Shown: piece after piece, positions 1 to 8,564 of the stretch | Position numbering within the stretch: position 1 is the stretch's first letter | Layout: each line of letters starts with the position of its first letter | Made by a program: the position numbers and the translations under genes | The notes under the pieces: model-generated | Seen by the model: the letters and a program-made list of their open reading frames with translations, nothing else | Database searches by the model: none | Told to the model about the DNA's origin: nothing | Origin: Jiella pacifica | GTDB taxonomy: Bacteria; Pseudomonadota; Alphaproteobacteria; Rhizobiales; Rhizobiaceae | Reading direction: 5' to 3' | Length of the DNA stretch: 64,000 nt | Assembly (NCBI RefSeq): GCF_010500815.1 | Contig: NZ_JAAAMG010000005.1 | Location: forward strand, 124,001 to 188,000

Positions 1-1
1 G

Positions 2-148
2 CTATTGCTCGTCGAACAGAACTTCCGCTTCGCCAGAAAGGTCGCCGACCGCTTCTATCTGATGGAGGACGGGCACATCCTGGAAAGCTTCCCGACGGCC
101 GAGCTCGAGAGCAGAATCGACCGGCTGCACGAAGTCGTGGGCGTGTGA
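2..148 (+). CDS. livF: Branched-chain amino acid/amide ABC transporter ATPase, C-terminal end (partial)
   Basis: Only the last 48 codons are present; the gene begins before the window. The fragment contains LLVEQN, the ATPase H-loop neighbourhood typical of LivF/UrtE proteins, followed by a short C-terminal tail with YLMEDG. Proteins of this family hydrolyse ATP at the cytoplasmic face to drive uptake of branched-chain amino acids or amides. The stop is 12 bases before the livH start, and livM follows, so this is the ATPase of a LivFGHM-type operon. Substrate cannot be told from the fragment, and LivG versus LivF is decided mainly by the VEQN wording. Confidence 0.8.
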   Translation, partial: LLLVEQNFRFARKVADRFYLMEDGHILESFPTAELESRIDRLHEVVGV

Positions 149-160
149 GGATTTGACGCG

Positions 161-1048
161 ATGACGATGCTCTTCGGCATTCCCCTCCCCGCCCTCCTCG
201 GCCAGCTCCTGATCGGCTTCATCAACGGGTCGTTCTATGCGCTCCTGTCGCTCGGCCTGGCGGTGATCTTCGGGCTTCTCAGGGTGATCAATTTTGCCCA
301 CGGCGCGCAATACATGCTCGGCGCCTTCACCGCCTACCTGCTGCTGTTCTATACCGGGATCGGCTTCTGGCCTGCGTTGATCATCGCGCCCCTGATCGTC
401 GCGGCGATCTCGGCGCTGATCGAGCGCACCATGCTGTCGCGGCTCTACGACCTCGACCATCTCTACGGCCTGCTCTTCACCTTCGGACTTGCGCTGATCA
501 TCGAGGGCACCTTCCGCTGGTACTACGGCGCGGCGGGGCAGCCCTATGCCGGGCCGGCCCTGCTTTCGGGCGGCACCAATCTCGGCTTCATGTTCCTGCC
601 GAACTATCGCGGCTTCGTCGTCGTCGCCTCGATCGTCATCTGCCTCGCCGTCTGGCTCCTGATCGAAAAGACCCGGCTCGGAGCGTATCTCAGAGCCGCC
701 ACCGAGAACCCGCAGCTCGTCCAGGCCTTCGGCGTCAACGTGCCACTGCTGCTGACGCTGACCTACGCGCTCGGTGCCGGGCTCGCCGGCCTTGCCGGCG
801 TCCTTGCGGCGCCGATCTATCAGGTCTCGCCGCTGATGGGCTCGAACCTCATCATCATCGTCTTCGCCGTCGTCGTCATCGGCGGCATGGGCTCGATCGG
901 CGGGGCGATCGTCACCGGCTACGTGCTCGGCATTCTGGAAGGCCTGACCAAGGTGTTCTATCCTGAAGCCTCCAACATCGTCGTCTTCGTCATCATGGCG
1001 ATCGTCCTGATGCTTCGGCCGGCCGGCCTCTTCGGCAAGGAGATCTGA
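161..1048 (+). CDS. livH: Branched-chain amino acid ABC transporter permease LivH
   Basis: The 295-residue protein is almost entirely hydrophobic, with about eight membrane segments. It has the family signatures FINGSFYALLSLGLAVIFGL and INFAHGAQYMLGAF near the N-terminus and VVVIGGMGSIGGAIVTG near the C-terminus, the coupling region facing the ATPase. Length is normal for LivH (about 290-310). A GAGG element about ten bases upstream supports the ATG. It lies between the ATPase end and livM, in the usual order of a hydrophobic amino-acid or amide importer operon. Confidence 0.93.
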   Translation: MTMLFGIPLPALLGQLLIGFINGSFYALLSLGLAVIFGLLRVINFAHGAQYMLGAFTAYLLLFYTGIGFWPALIIAPLIVAAISALIERTMLSRLYDLDHLYGLLFTFGLALIIEGTFRWYYGAAGQPYAGPALLSGGTNLGFMFLPNYRGFVVVASIVICLAVWLLIEKTRLGAYLRAATENPQLVQAFGVNVPLLLTLTYALGAGLAGLAGVLAAPIYQVSPLMGSNLIIIVFAVVVIGGMGSIGGAIVTGYVLGILEGLTKVFYPEASNIVVFVIMAIVLMLRPAGLFGKEI

Positions 1049-1050
1049 CG

Positions 1051-2046
1051 ATGTCGAGCCTCACCCAATCCGGCGCCGCCGCGCCCGAAGCCACGGACGC
1101 CGAAGCTGGCCATCGGCGGCAGAAGAGCCTTTCGCGGATCGGCCTTGTCGTCGCGGTGATCGCCGTCGCCGGGCTGATCGCGGCGCCCTTCTTCGTCTAT
1201 CCGGTCTTCCTGATGACGGTGCTGTGCTTCGCGCTGTTCGCCACCGCCTTCAACCTTCTCCTCGGCTATGTCGGGCTGTTGTCCTTCGGCCATGCGGCGT
1301 TCTTCGGCGGCGCCGCCTATTTCGCCGCCCATGCCGCCAAGGTCTGGGGTTTCGAGCCGCTCTCGGCGATCCTCGTCGGCGCAGTCGGCGCCGGCGTCAT
1401 GGGCCTTGCCGTCGGCGCCCTCGCGATCCGCCGCCAGGGCATCTACTTCGCCATGGTGACGCTCGCTCTGTCGCAGATGATCTTCTTCATCTTCCTGCAG
1501 GCGCCCTTCACCCATGGCGAGGACGGCATCCAGGGCGTGCCGCGCGGCGATCTCCTCGGCCTCGTCGACCTCAACCGCCCGCTCAACATCTACTACTTCG
1601 TGCTCGCGGTCTTCCTGTTCGGCTTCTTCGCCGTCTGGCGGATCGTCCACTCACCCTTCGGCCACGTGCTCCAGGCGATCCGCGAGAACGAGAACCGGGC
1701 GATCTCCCTCGGCTACCGGGTCGAGCGCTACAAGCTCGCGGCCTTCGTCATGTCGGCGACGATCGCCGGCCTTGCCGGCGCGATGAAGGCGATCGTCCTG
1801 CAGATCGCGACGCTCACCGACGTTGCCTGGCAGATGTCCGGTGAAGTCGTGCTGATGACGCTGCTCGGCGGCATGGGCACGATCTTCGGCCCCTCGCTCG
1901 GCGCGGCGGTGGTGGTGACGATGCAGAATTATTTCGCGACGTCCGACGTGCCGGTGACGGTGATCATCGGCGTCGTCTTCGTGCTCTGCGTGCTGTTGTT
2001 CCGCCGCGGCATCGTCGGCGAGGCGATCCGCCTGATGAAGCGCTGA
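1051..2046 (+). CDS. livM: Branched-chain amino acid ABC transporter permease LivM
   Basis: This is the second permease subunit of the importer (331 residues). It has a polar N-terminal extension of about 30 residues, then membrane segments with the LivM signatures NLLLGYVGLLSFGHAAFFGG, IRENENRAISLGY and MTLLGGMGTIFGPSLGA. It starts two bases after livH stops, and the AAGGAG serving it lies inside the end of livH, so the two permeases are translationally linked. It is the last gene of the operon; the next gene is convergent. No periplasmic binding protein is in the window. Confidence 0.93.
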   Translation: MSSLTQSGAAAPEATDAEAGHRRQKSLSRIGLVVAVIAVAGLIAAPFFVYPVFLMTVLCFALFATAFNLLLGYVGLLSFGHAAFFGGAAYFAAHAAKVWGFEPLSAILVGAVGAGVMGLAVGALAIRRQGIYFAMVTLALSQMIFFIFLQAPFTHGEDGIQGVPRGDLLGLVDLNRPLNIYYFVLAVFLFGFFAVWRIVHSPFGHVLQAIRENENRAISLGYRVERYKLAAFVMSATIAGLAGAMKAIVLQIATLTDVAWQMSGEVVLMTLLGGMGTIFGPSLGAAVVVTMQNYFATSDVPVTVIIGVVFVLCVLLFRRGIVGEAIRLMKR

Positions 2047-2080
2047 GGATCCGAGGCGGCAGCGCCTGCGGCGCCCGCCG

Positions 2081-2584
2081 TCAGCCGAGCGCCGCGGTCA
2101 GCCAGAAGCTGTCGGAATAGACGTAGAGGCCGGCGACGCCGAGCGCGATCCCGTAAGGCACACCGGTCTCTGTCTCCATCAGGCGGTCGACGAACTCGAC
2201 GCCCGTCACCGGCAGGAAGTGGCTGCGTAGGACGAGCAGCGCCACCGTCAGCGCACCGCCGACGAGCGCGGCGAAGAGAATGTACTCCACTGACAGCATG
2301 CTCGGTCCGAACCACAGCGCCGTCGCCGCGATCAGCTTGGCGTCGCCGCCGCCCATCCAGCCGGCCGCGAACATTCCGAAGGTGACGCAGAGGCACAGGA
2401 AGCCGACGAGGAAATGGCTGCCGAGCAGCGGCCATGGTATGCCAACGAGCAATGCCGCCGGAACGAAGGCGACCACGAGCACGATCATCACCCGGTTCTC
2501 GATCTTCATTTCCAGAAGGTCGGTGAGCGCGCTGTAGATCATCGCGAAGGGGAAGACGGTGAGGAGCAGGACTGTGGTGAGCAT
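2081..2584 (-). CDS. cpaA: Prepilin peptidase (type IV leader peptidase, CpaA/TadV family)
   Basis: The 167-residue polytopic membrane protein is of the A24 aspartic prepilin peptidase family. The two catalytic aspartates are visible as D22 in SALTDLLEMKIEN and D81 in the GGGDAKL motif. The short form without a methylase domain is typical of Tad/Flp systems, where it trims the Flp prepilin and TadE-like pseudopilins. I chose the internal ATG because GGTGAAGGAG lies six bases upstream; an upstream in-frame extension lacks hydrophobic character. It lies downstream of the Flp pilin on the same strand. Confidence 0.9.
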   Translation of the reverse strand: MLTTVLLLTVFPFAMIYSALTDLLEMKIENRVMIVLVVAFVPAALLVGIPWPLLGSHFLVGFLCLCVTFGMFAAGWMGGGDAKLIAATALWFGPSMLSVEYILFAALVGGALTVALLVLRSHFLPVTGVEFVDRLMETETGVPYGIALGVAGLYVYSDSFWLTAALG

Positions 2585-2919
2585 GACGTCTCCTTCACCG
2601 CGGCGTGTCGAACCGGCGGACTTGCCACGCTCGGCAAGAAGTGCCGTCCGACGAGACCATGGACGCAAAAGGTGAGCCGTTCGTTTACAGCCTCTCGCCT
2701 ATGGGACGTTGGCCTCAATCCATCGCGCGCCCTGCGCTCGGGCCGGAGGAGCCAGGACGGCGCGATGGATCCGATCGGCAGATGAGCCGGCAAATGCGCC
2801 CAGTTGCAACCGGCGCGGCCGAATGAGCACTTGGGCCAAAGCAATCGTGGGCAGCCGGCAAGTTGCCGGCCGCCCACATTACAATCCGTCGACGCGTCAT
2901 CGTCAGACGATCGCGCTTA
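2585..2919. other. Intergenic stretch between Flp pilin and cpaA
   Basis: These 335 bases separate the pilin stop from the cpaA start. No reading frame here looks like a protein. The spacing suggests that cpaA either has its own promoter or is expressed by read-through from the pilin. I see no clear terminator hairpin with a T-run. Confidence 0.5.
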
Positions 2920-3096
2920 TTACTCTTTGCCGGTCTTCATCTTGTCGCCGATGTTGGTGAGGGCTGCTTCCATCTTCGGCGTGAAGATCGCGAACATGGC
3001 GAGCAGCGCGACGGCCATGATACCGCCGATCAGGCCGTACTCGATGGCGGTGGCGCCGGATTCGTTCTTGGCAAAGCGTGCGATGAGGTTGGACAT
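2920..3096 (-). CDS. flp: Flp family type IVb pilin
   Basis: The 58-residue prepilin has a short basic leader (MSNLIARFAKNESG) followed by ATAIEYGLIGG, which matches the Flp processing site G/ATAIEYGLI with the conserved Glu at +5 and Tyr at +6. A hydrophobic helix and a short hydrophilic tail (KMKTGKE) complete it. It is the major subunit of Tad pili used in surface attachment. Cleavage is expected after G14 by the neighbouring CpaA. The ATG has AAGGAG several bases upstream. Confidence 0.93.
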   Translation of the reverse strand: MSNLIARFAKNESGATAIEYGLIGGIMAVALLAMFAIFTPKMEAALTNIGDKMKTGKE

Positions 3097-3454
3097 GATG
3101 ACTCCTTGAGATCTCGGGGTAGCGCGCCCGTCGACTGTCCCGTCGTTCGGGTGACATGGACCTTAGCCGTGTGCCGTTGCGATGGGCTTAAAGTGATTGG
3201 TTGATTTTTACTTATTTCCCGCCTTTGCCCGCCCCGATCGTTCGGGGCCACCATCCAGCGATGGAGCGGTCGGATGGGCCGGCGATGCGAGATCCGCTCC
3301 GCCATCCGGTCGTCGCGGCCGGAAAGCGCTAGCCCCAAACGGGTTTGGCTGCAGCATCCAGCGCCCCGCCGGCCGGCCGTTAATGCTTCGTTCAGCCTAA
3401 TCGGCGAGATTGACACCCAATCCGCAACCAAGACGATCGATCGGATTTTTTCCC
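3097..3454. promoter_or_regulatory. Divergent promoter region of the pilin and pilus-assembly genes
   Basis: The 358-base gap lies between divergently oriented genes and must hold the promoters for the Flp pilin (leftward) and the secretin N-domain protein (rightward). An A/T-rich patch around 3187-3221 stands out against the GC-rich surroundings and is the likeliest pilin promoter. I could not identify definite -35/-10 boxes or a sigma-54 site. Confidence 0.4.
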
Positions 3455-3922
3455 ATGGTTCTGCGACCAGCCGTCGCCTCCCTGCTGTCGACCATCTTCT
3501 TCCTGGCCGCTTCCCCCGACATGGCAGTGGCCAAGGCCCCCCTCTCCGTTGAGATGGATCAGGCAAAGGTGATCGAGCTGGAAAAGCCGGCCGGCACCGT
3601 CATCGTCGGCAATCCTGCAATCGTCGACGTGCAGGTCCTGTCGTCGAGCCGCCTCGTCCTGACCGGCAAGAGCAGCGGGATCACCAACGTGGTGATCCTC
3701 GGCGAGGACGGCGAGGCCTTCATCGACGAGCAGGTCTCGGTGCAGACTTTCGAGGAGAACACCGTCCGCGTCTATCGGCAGGCAAGCCGTTCGACCTATG
3801 CCTGCACGCCGAAATGCGTCCCCACCGTCACCGTCGGAGACGACATGAGCAGCTTCAGCGCGGTCGTCCAGCAGCAGACCCAGCGTCAGAGCATCGTCGA
3901 GCAGGCCGCCGGGGGCAACTGA
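3455..3922 (+). CDS. Pilus assembly protein with secretin N-terminal-like domain
   Basis: The 155-residue exported protein has a signal peptide ending near AVAKA (about residue 28). It then has the segment VIVGNPAIVDVQVLSSSRLVLTGKSSGITNVVIL, the signature of the small domain at the N-terminus of CpaC/RcpA secretins. There is no secretin barrel, so it is a stand-alone N-domain protein, common beside tadE genes in Rhizobiales. A cysteine pair (CTPKC) lies near residue 117. It probably acts in the periplasm during Tad pilus assembly. An in-frame TTG at 3410 is an alternative start. Confidence 0.75.
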   Translation: MVLRPAVASLLSTIFFLAASPDMAVAKAPLSVEMDQAKVIELEKPAGTVIVGNPAIVDVQVLSSSRLVLTGKSSGITNVVILGEDGEAFIDEQVSVQTFEENTVRVYRQASRSTYACTPKCVPTVTVGDDMSSFSAVVQQQTQRQSIVEQAAGGN

Positions 3923-4323
3923 TCGCGGCCGCGGTGCGCCGCCCGGCCGCTACGCGCCCGTCATTCACCGTCTCCGTGCCGTGGCCCGCGCCGACGGACT
4001 TTCGACCTCGACGACGGTCGCGGGTCCGAACCGAACTCTTCCTAATGCCACCGTCGTGGCCGCTACGGCAATGCGGGCAGTGGGCGGGCGCGAAGACGTC
4101 CCAGCCGGCCGCTTGACGGCACGGCCGTTGCGCGACCGCGCGTAAGGGGCGGCGATCGAACCCCACCGAAATCGTCGCTTTCGATGAAAATCTCTCTCCC
4201 AACGTAACGCTTTTCTAAGCGTTGCCGGTCATTTTCAGGGAGGTGCTCTCGGGCCGCTCGGCCCCGGCGAGACGGCGGCATCCCTTCGAAGACGCCGTTC
4301 AGCATCGATTTTCGGAAAGCGCG
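3923..4323. other. Intergenic stretch with a perfect 7-bp stem-loop
   Basis: These 401 bases contain no convincing gene. At 4206-4223 there is a perfect hairpin, AACGCTT-TTCT-AAGCGTT, without a following T-run. It could be an operator, or an mRNA structure upstream of the tadE pair whose promoter must also lie here. The rest is GC-rich with no recognisable element. Confidence 0.45.
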
Positions 4324-4926
4324 ATGCTCACGATCAAAGACCACGACGACGCCTCCGACCAAAAGCCCTCGCACTGTCGGAAGGCAGAGACCGCCCCGGC
4401 CAGTCACGCGACAGGCAGGCGGAAGATCGCGTCGTTTCTTCGCAACCGCGACGGCGCCGTCGCGATCGAATTCGTCATTCTGGCGTTCCCGTTCCTGATC
4501 CTGATGCTCGTGCTGATCGAAACGGCGACGATCTTCTACGCCGAACTCGTCATGGACCGGGCCGTCGCCAAGATCGGGCGCGAGGTTCGCACGGGCCAGA
4601 TCACCAGCGCCGATCTCACCAAGGACGAATTCAAGGCCAAGCTCTGCAAGGAGGTCAATTTCCTCTTCGACTGCTCGAAGCTGCAGGTCGACCTGAAGAC
4701 CTACGGGTCGTTCGGCGCAGTTCCGACGAGCGCGCCGATCAAGAATGGCGATCTCGACACCACGGGCTTTTCCTACACCAAGCCAACGGGCGAGACGGTC
4801 ACGTCCCTCAAGGCCTATTACAAATGGCCGCTCTACGTCGACGTTCTGCGCAAGATGGCGACCAGCATGAGCGACCATTCCTTCATGGTGGTCGGCAGCG
4901 CAGCCTTCATGACGGAGCCGTACTGA
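4324..4926 (+). CDS. TadE-like pseudopilin / pilus assembly protein
   Basis: The 200-residue protein has a roughly 40-residue polar leader and then RDGAVAIEFVILAFPFLILML, the TadE signature of a pseudopilin-like processing site (A/VAIEFV) at the start of one membrane helix. The remainder is extracytoplasmic. TadE-family proteins are minor pseudopilins of the Tad secretion system. The ATG was preferred over an upstream TTG lying in the hairpin at 4206-4223. Its stop overlaps the start of the next tadE-like gene (TGATG), so the two are co-translated. Confidence 0.85.
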   Translation: MLTIKDHDDASDQKPSHCRKAETAPASHATGRRKIASFLRNRDGAVAIEFVILAFPFLILMLVLIETATIFYAELVMDRAVAKIGREVRTGQITSADLTKDEFKAKLCKEVNFLFDCSKLQVDLKTYGSFGAVPTSAPIKNGDLDTTGFSYTKPTGETVTSLKAYYKWPLYVDVLRKMATSMSDHSFMVVGSAAFMTEPY

Positions 4927-5519
4927 TGATCATCGGCCGCTTCGATTGCCTGCGCTTCGCGATGCAAGACTTCCTGCGCGCGGCAGCCCGTCTCCCGCGC
5001 GACAAGCGCGGCGTCGCCGCCGTCGAATTCGCCATCGTCTTCCCGTTCATCGCGGTGCTGTACATGGGCGGCTCCGACGCCGCCGTCGCCTTGGCGGTCA
5101 ACCGCAAGATCCACAATGCGGCCGGCACGATCGGCGATCTCGTCGGGCAGGTCGAGGTCGCGACGCCCAGCCAGATCAACTCGCTCTTCGACGTCACCGC
5201 CTCGCTGATGCAGCCCTATGACGCATCGAAGGTGTTTCTGCGCGTCACTCAGGTCAAGATCGACGCGAACGGCAAGGCGACCGTCGACTGGACCAGGTCG
5301 CGCAACGCCATCGTCGGCACGAAGCCCCTCGTCGCCGGCCAGAAATACACCCTGCCCGCCGACTTCGCCAAGGAAAAGAGCGCCTACATCATCGTCACCG
5401 ATGCCTATTACGACTACGAGACGCTCGGAGGTTTCGGTCTTCTCGGCACGATCACGATGGGCGAGACGAGCTATCATACCCCGCGCCTCGGCGATAAGGT
5501 GGTCTGCTCGGGCTGCTGA
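4926..5519 (+). CDS. TadE/TadG-like pilus assembly protein
   Basis: The 197-residue protein begins with a basic leader, followed by [22 protein letters not shown], again the pseudopilin-type A/VEF junction leading into one membrane helix. The extracytoplasmic part ends in a CSGC motif at the very C-terminus. The ATG overlaps the stop of the preceding tadE-like gene, so the two products probably act together in Tad pilus assembly. The locus stops here: the ATPase, platform and secretin genes are not in the window. Confidence 0.85.
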   Translation: MIIGRFDCLRFAMQDFLRAAARLPRDKRGVAAVEFAIVFPFIAVLYMGGSDAAVALAVNRKIHNAAGTIGDLVGQVEVATPSQINSLFDVTASLMQPYDASKVFLRVTQVKIDANGKATVDWTRSRNAIVGTKPLVAGQKYTLPADFAKEKSAYIIVTDAYYDYETLGGFGLLGTITMGETSYHTPRLGDKVVCSGC

Positions 5520-5614
5520 CCCGGCTGTCGGTTTCAGCAAGCATGCCCGAGATCGCGGGTGACGAGCGCTGGTCCGCCGGCCTTCAGACCGCCCGCAGCA
5601 GGCAGGAGGCGGAC

Positions 5615-6808
5615 ATGGCGCGAGCGATCATCCTGGTGCTCGATTCCTTCGGCATCGGCGCGGCGCCGGATGCCGAGCCATTCGGCGACGCCGGATCGAA
5701 CACCTTCGGCCATATCCTCGACGCCTGCCGGGCCGGCCGTGCAGACGCGGCGGGCCGCCGCGGCGAACTCGACATACCCAATCTCCGACGGCTCGGCCTT
5801 TATGCGGCGGCGGGGCACGGCGAACTCGCCGGGCGGCCCGAAGCCGTCTGGGGCTCGGCCTGCGAGATATCCCATGGCAAGGACACGCCGTCCGGCCATT
5901 GGGAGATCGCCGGCGTCCCGGTGCTGTTCGACTGGGGCTATTTTCCACGGACCGTGCCGACCTTCCCGCCCGAACTGATCCGTCAGATCATGGACGACAC
6001 CGGCCTTCCCGGCATCCTCGGCGATCGGCACGCCTCGGGGACCGAGATCATCCGTGAACTCGGCGAGGAGAGCCTCTCGAGCGGCAAGCCGATCTTCTAC
6101 ACCTCCTCGGACAGCGTCCTGCAGATCGCCGCTCACGAGAGCCGTTTCGGCCTCGATCGGCTCTATGACGTCTGCACGGCCGCCCGCCGCCGCGTCGATC
6201 CGTTGAACATCGGCCGGGTGATCGCCCGGCCTTTCACCGGCGACAGCGCCGAGACCTTCACCCGGACCGCCAATCGCCGCGACTATTCCGTGCCGCCGCC
6301 GGAGCCGACGCTGCTCGACCGGGCCGTCGCCGCCGGACGTGACGTCCATGCCATCGGCAAGATCGCCGACATCTTCGCCCATCGCGGCATTTCCCGCATC
6401 CTGAAGGGCGACGGCGACATGGCCCTGTTCGATCGGACGCTCGAAGCGATGAGCGAGGCGGCGGACGGCGATCTCGTCTTCGCCAATTTCGTCGACTTCG
6501 ATTCCCTCTACGGCCATCGCCGCGACGTTGCGGGCTATGCCGCGGCGCTCGAAGCATTCGATCGGCGGCTGCCGGAACTCGAGGCGATGATGAAGCCCGG
6601 CGACGTCGCGATCCTCACGGCCGATCACGGCTGCGATCCGACCTTCAGGGGCACCGACCATACCCGCGAGATCGTGCCCGTCCTCGCCTTCGGCCCGGAA
6701 ATCGAGCCGAGGCCGATCGGCCGGCGCGAGAGTTTTGCCGACATCGGCGCCTCGGTGGCGGTGCATCTCGGGCTCGACCCCGGCCGCCACGGCAGGAGCT
6801 TCCTGTGA
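5615..6808 (+). CDS. deoB: Phosphopentomutase
   Basis: DeoB interconverts (deoxy)ribose 1-phosphate and 5-phosphate, linking nucleoside phosphorolysis to central metabolism. The 397-residue protein belongs to the alkaline-phosphatase-like metalloenzyme family. Metal-binding signatures are [14 protein letters not shown] at the N-terminus and [18 protein letters not shown] near residue 330. GHWEIAG contributes to the active site. GGCAGGAGG lies five bases before the chosen ATG. The stop overlaps the adenosine deaminase start, so the nucleoside-salvage genes are coupled. Confidence 0.95.
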   Translation: MARAIILVLDSFGIGAAPDAEPFGDAGSNTFGHILDACRAGRADAAGRRGELDIPNLRRLGLYAAAGHGELAGRPEAVWGSACEISHGKDTPSGHWEIAGVPVLFDWGYFPRTVPTFPPELIRQIMDDTGLPGILGDRHASGTEIIRELGEESLSSGKPIFYTSSDSVLQIAAHESRFGLDRLYDVCTAARRRVDPLNIGRVIARPFTGDSAETFTRTANRRDYSVPPPEPTLLDRAVAAGRDVHAIGKIADIFAHRGISRILKGDGDMALFDRTLEAMSEAADGDLVFANFVDFDSLYGHRRDVAGYAAALEAFDRRLPELEAMMKPGDVAILTADHGCDPTFRGTDHTREIVPVLAFGPEIEPRPIGRRESFADIGASVAVHLGLDPGRHGRSFL

Positions 6809-7842
6809 TCGCCTCGCAGCCGATGCGCGGCGCCGGCGCTCCGCGCTTCCCGCTCGCCGAACTCCACTGCCACATCGAAGGCGCCGCGCCGCCTGCCCTC
6901 GTCGAGCGGCTCGGCGCGAAATACGCCGTCGACGTCTCGGCGATCATCCGGGACGGCGCCTATGTCTGGCACGACTTCACCAGCTTTCTCGCCGCCTACG
7001 ACCATGCCGCGACGGTTTTCCGGAGCGAGGAGGACTATGCCGACCTCGCTTATGCCCATCTGTCGGATCTCGCGGCAGAGGGCGCACTTTATGCGGAATT
7101 CTTCATCTCTCCCGATCATGCGCGATCGAGCGGCACGGAGCCGGAGGTCTACGCCCGCGGCCTTGCCGCCGGGATAGTCCGGGCGCGGGACGAGGCCGGG
7201 ATCGAAGCCCGCATGGTGATCGTCGGCGTCCGCCATCTCGGAGCGGAGGCGGTCGAGGCGGCGGCGCGCTTTGCCGCCGGGCCGAGCCGTCCCTTCGTCA
7301 CCGGCTTCAACCTCGCCGGCGACGAACGGATCGGCGCGCCGCGCGATTTCTCCAGGGCCTTCGACGTCGCCCGCGATGCGGGCCTCGGCCTCACCGCCCA
7401 TGCCGGCGAGCTCTGCGGCCCGGAAAGCGTCAGGGCCTCGATCGACTGGCTGAAGCCTTCCCGCATCGGCCATGGCGTGCGCGCGATCGAGGATCCGGAC
7501 CTCGTCCGCGAGATCGCCGAGACGGGGATCGTCCTCGAGGTCTGCCCCGGCTCCAACCTCGCCCTCGGAATCTATCCCGACATCGCCGCCCATCCCCTGA
7601 AGCGGCTGGTCGCGGCGGGCGTCAAGGCGACGCTCGGATCGGACGACCCGCCGTTCTTTCACACCGATCTTGCCCGCGAATACCGGCTCGCGCGGGAAAA
7701 CGGTCTGACCGACGCCGAGCGGATCGCGCTGACCCGCAACGCCATCGAGGCGGCCTTCGTCGAGGAGGACGTCCGGCGCCGGCTGCTCGACCGGTTCCAG
7801 ATCGCCGCGCTTTCGCTTGGCTCGCCCGCCACATCGGACTAG
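6805..7842 (+). CDS. add: Adenosine deaminase
   Basis: The enzyme deaminates adenosine/deoxyadenosine to inosine in purine salvage. The 345-residue protein shows all family motifs: zinc ligands HCH in ELHCHIEG near the N-terminus, catalytic HAGE, GHGVRA, and GSDDPPFF with the zinc-ligand aspartate. It starts at a GTG overlapping the deoB stop (GTGA), and GGCAGGAGC upstream can serve as its ribosome-binding site. Some family members act on adenine or other aminopurines, so substrate is assigned by similarity and by the deoB/upp context. Confidence 0.92.
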   Translation: MIASQPMRGAGAPRFPLAELHCHIEGAAPPALVERLGAKYAVDVSAIIRDGAYVWHDFTSFLAAYDHAATVFRSEEDYADLAYAHLSDLAAEGALYAEFFISPDHARSSGTEPEVYARGLAAGIVRARDEAGIEARMVIVGVRHLGAEAVEAAARFAAGPSRPFVTGFNLAGDERIGAPRDFSRAFDVARDAGLGLTAHAGELCGPESVRASIDWLKPSRIGHGVRAIEDPDLVREIAETGIVLEVCPGSNLALGIYPDIAAHPLKRLVAAGVKATLGSDDPPFFHTDLAREYRLARENGLTDAERIALTRNAIEAAFVEEDVRRRLLDRFQIAALSLGSPATSD

Positions 7843-7934
7843 ACCGGAGAAAGGTCTGATCCGAACCGGCGAGTACGCGCGACGCGACCGCCCACCGAAC
7901 ACGAACGAATGCGCGAGCCGAAAGAGAGGGCATC

Positions 7935-8564
7935 ATGGAGGGCATCACCGTCATCGACCATCCGCTGGTCCAGCACAAGCTGACGATCATGCGCGACAAG
8001 GAGACGTCGACGGCGAGCTTCAGAGGGCTCCTGCGAGAGATCTCGACGCTGCTTTGCTACGAGGTGACCCGCAACCTCCAACTGACGACGGTGCGCATCG
8101 AAACCCCGATGACGACGATCGACGCGCCGACGCTGGAGGGCAAGAAGCTGGTCTTCGCGTCGATCCTCAGAGCCGGCAACGGGCTTCTGGAAGGCATGCT
8201 CGATCTCGTCCCGGCCGCGCGCGTCGCCCATGTCGGCATCTACCGCGATCACGAGACGCTGCAGCCGGTCGAATATTACTTCAAGGCGCCGGAGGATCTC
8301 GCCGATCGTCTGGTCATCGTCGTCGACCCGATGCTGGCGACGGCCAACTCCGCCATCGCCGCCATCGAAAAGCTGAAGGAGCGCGGCGCCCGCAACATCC
8401 GCTTCCTGTGCCTGCTCGCCGCGCCGGAGGGCATCGAGCGCTTCCGCGCCGCCCATCCCGACGTCGAGATATTCACCGCCGCCATCGACAGCCATCTCAA
8501 CGAGAAGGGTTACATCGTGCCGGGCCTCGGCGACGCCGGCGACCGGATGTACGGCACGAAATAG
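7935..8564 (+). CDS. upp: Uracil phosphoribosyltransferase
   Basis: Upp makes UMP from uracil and PRPP in pyrimidine salvage. It has the typical family length (209 residues). The PRPP-binding loop is visible in [14 protein letters not shown], the uracil-binding C-terminus in [18 protein letters not shown], and the N-terminal HPLVQHKLT is characteristic. AGAGAGGG lies upstream of the ATG. It follows add after about 90 bases and completes a deoB-add-upp salvage cluster. Its last 55 bases overlap the 3' end of the convergent GGDEF-EAL gene. Confidence 0.96.
   Translation: MEGITVIDHPLVQHKLTIMRDKETSTASFRGLLREISTLLCYEVTRNLQLTTVRIETPMTTIDAPTLEGKKLVFASILRAGNGLLEGMLDLVPAARVAHVGIYRDHETLQPVEYYFKAPEDLADRLVIVVDPMLATANSAIAAIEKLKERGARNIRFLCLLAAPEGIERFRAAHPDVEIFTAAIDSHLNEKGYIVPGLGDAGDRMYGTK

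Noticed and set aside
7841-7857. Small AGACC/GGTCT hairpin after add
   Set aside because: The five-base stem has no T-run and lies in the add-upp gap where read-through is expected, so it is too weak to call a terminator.
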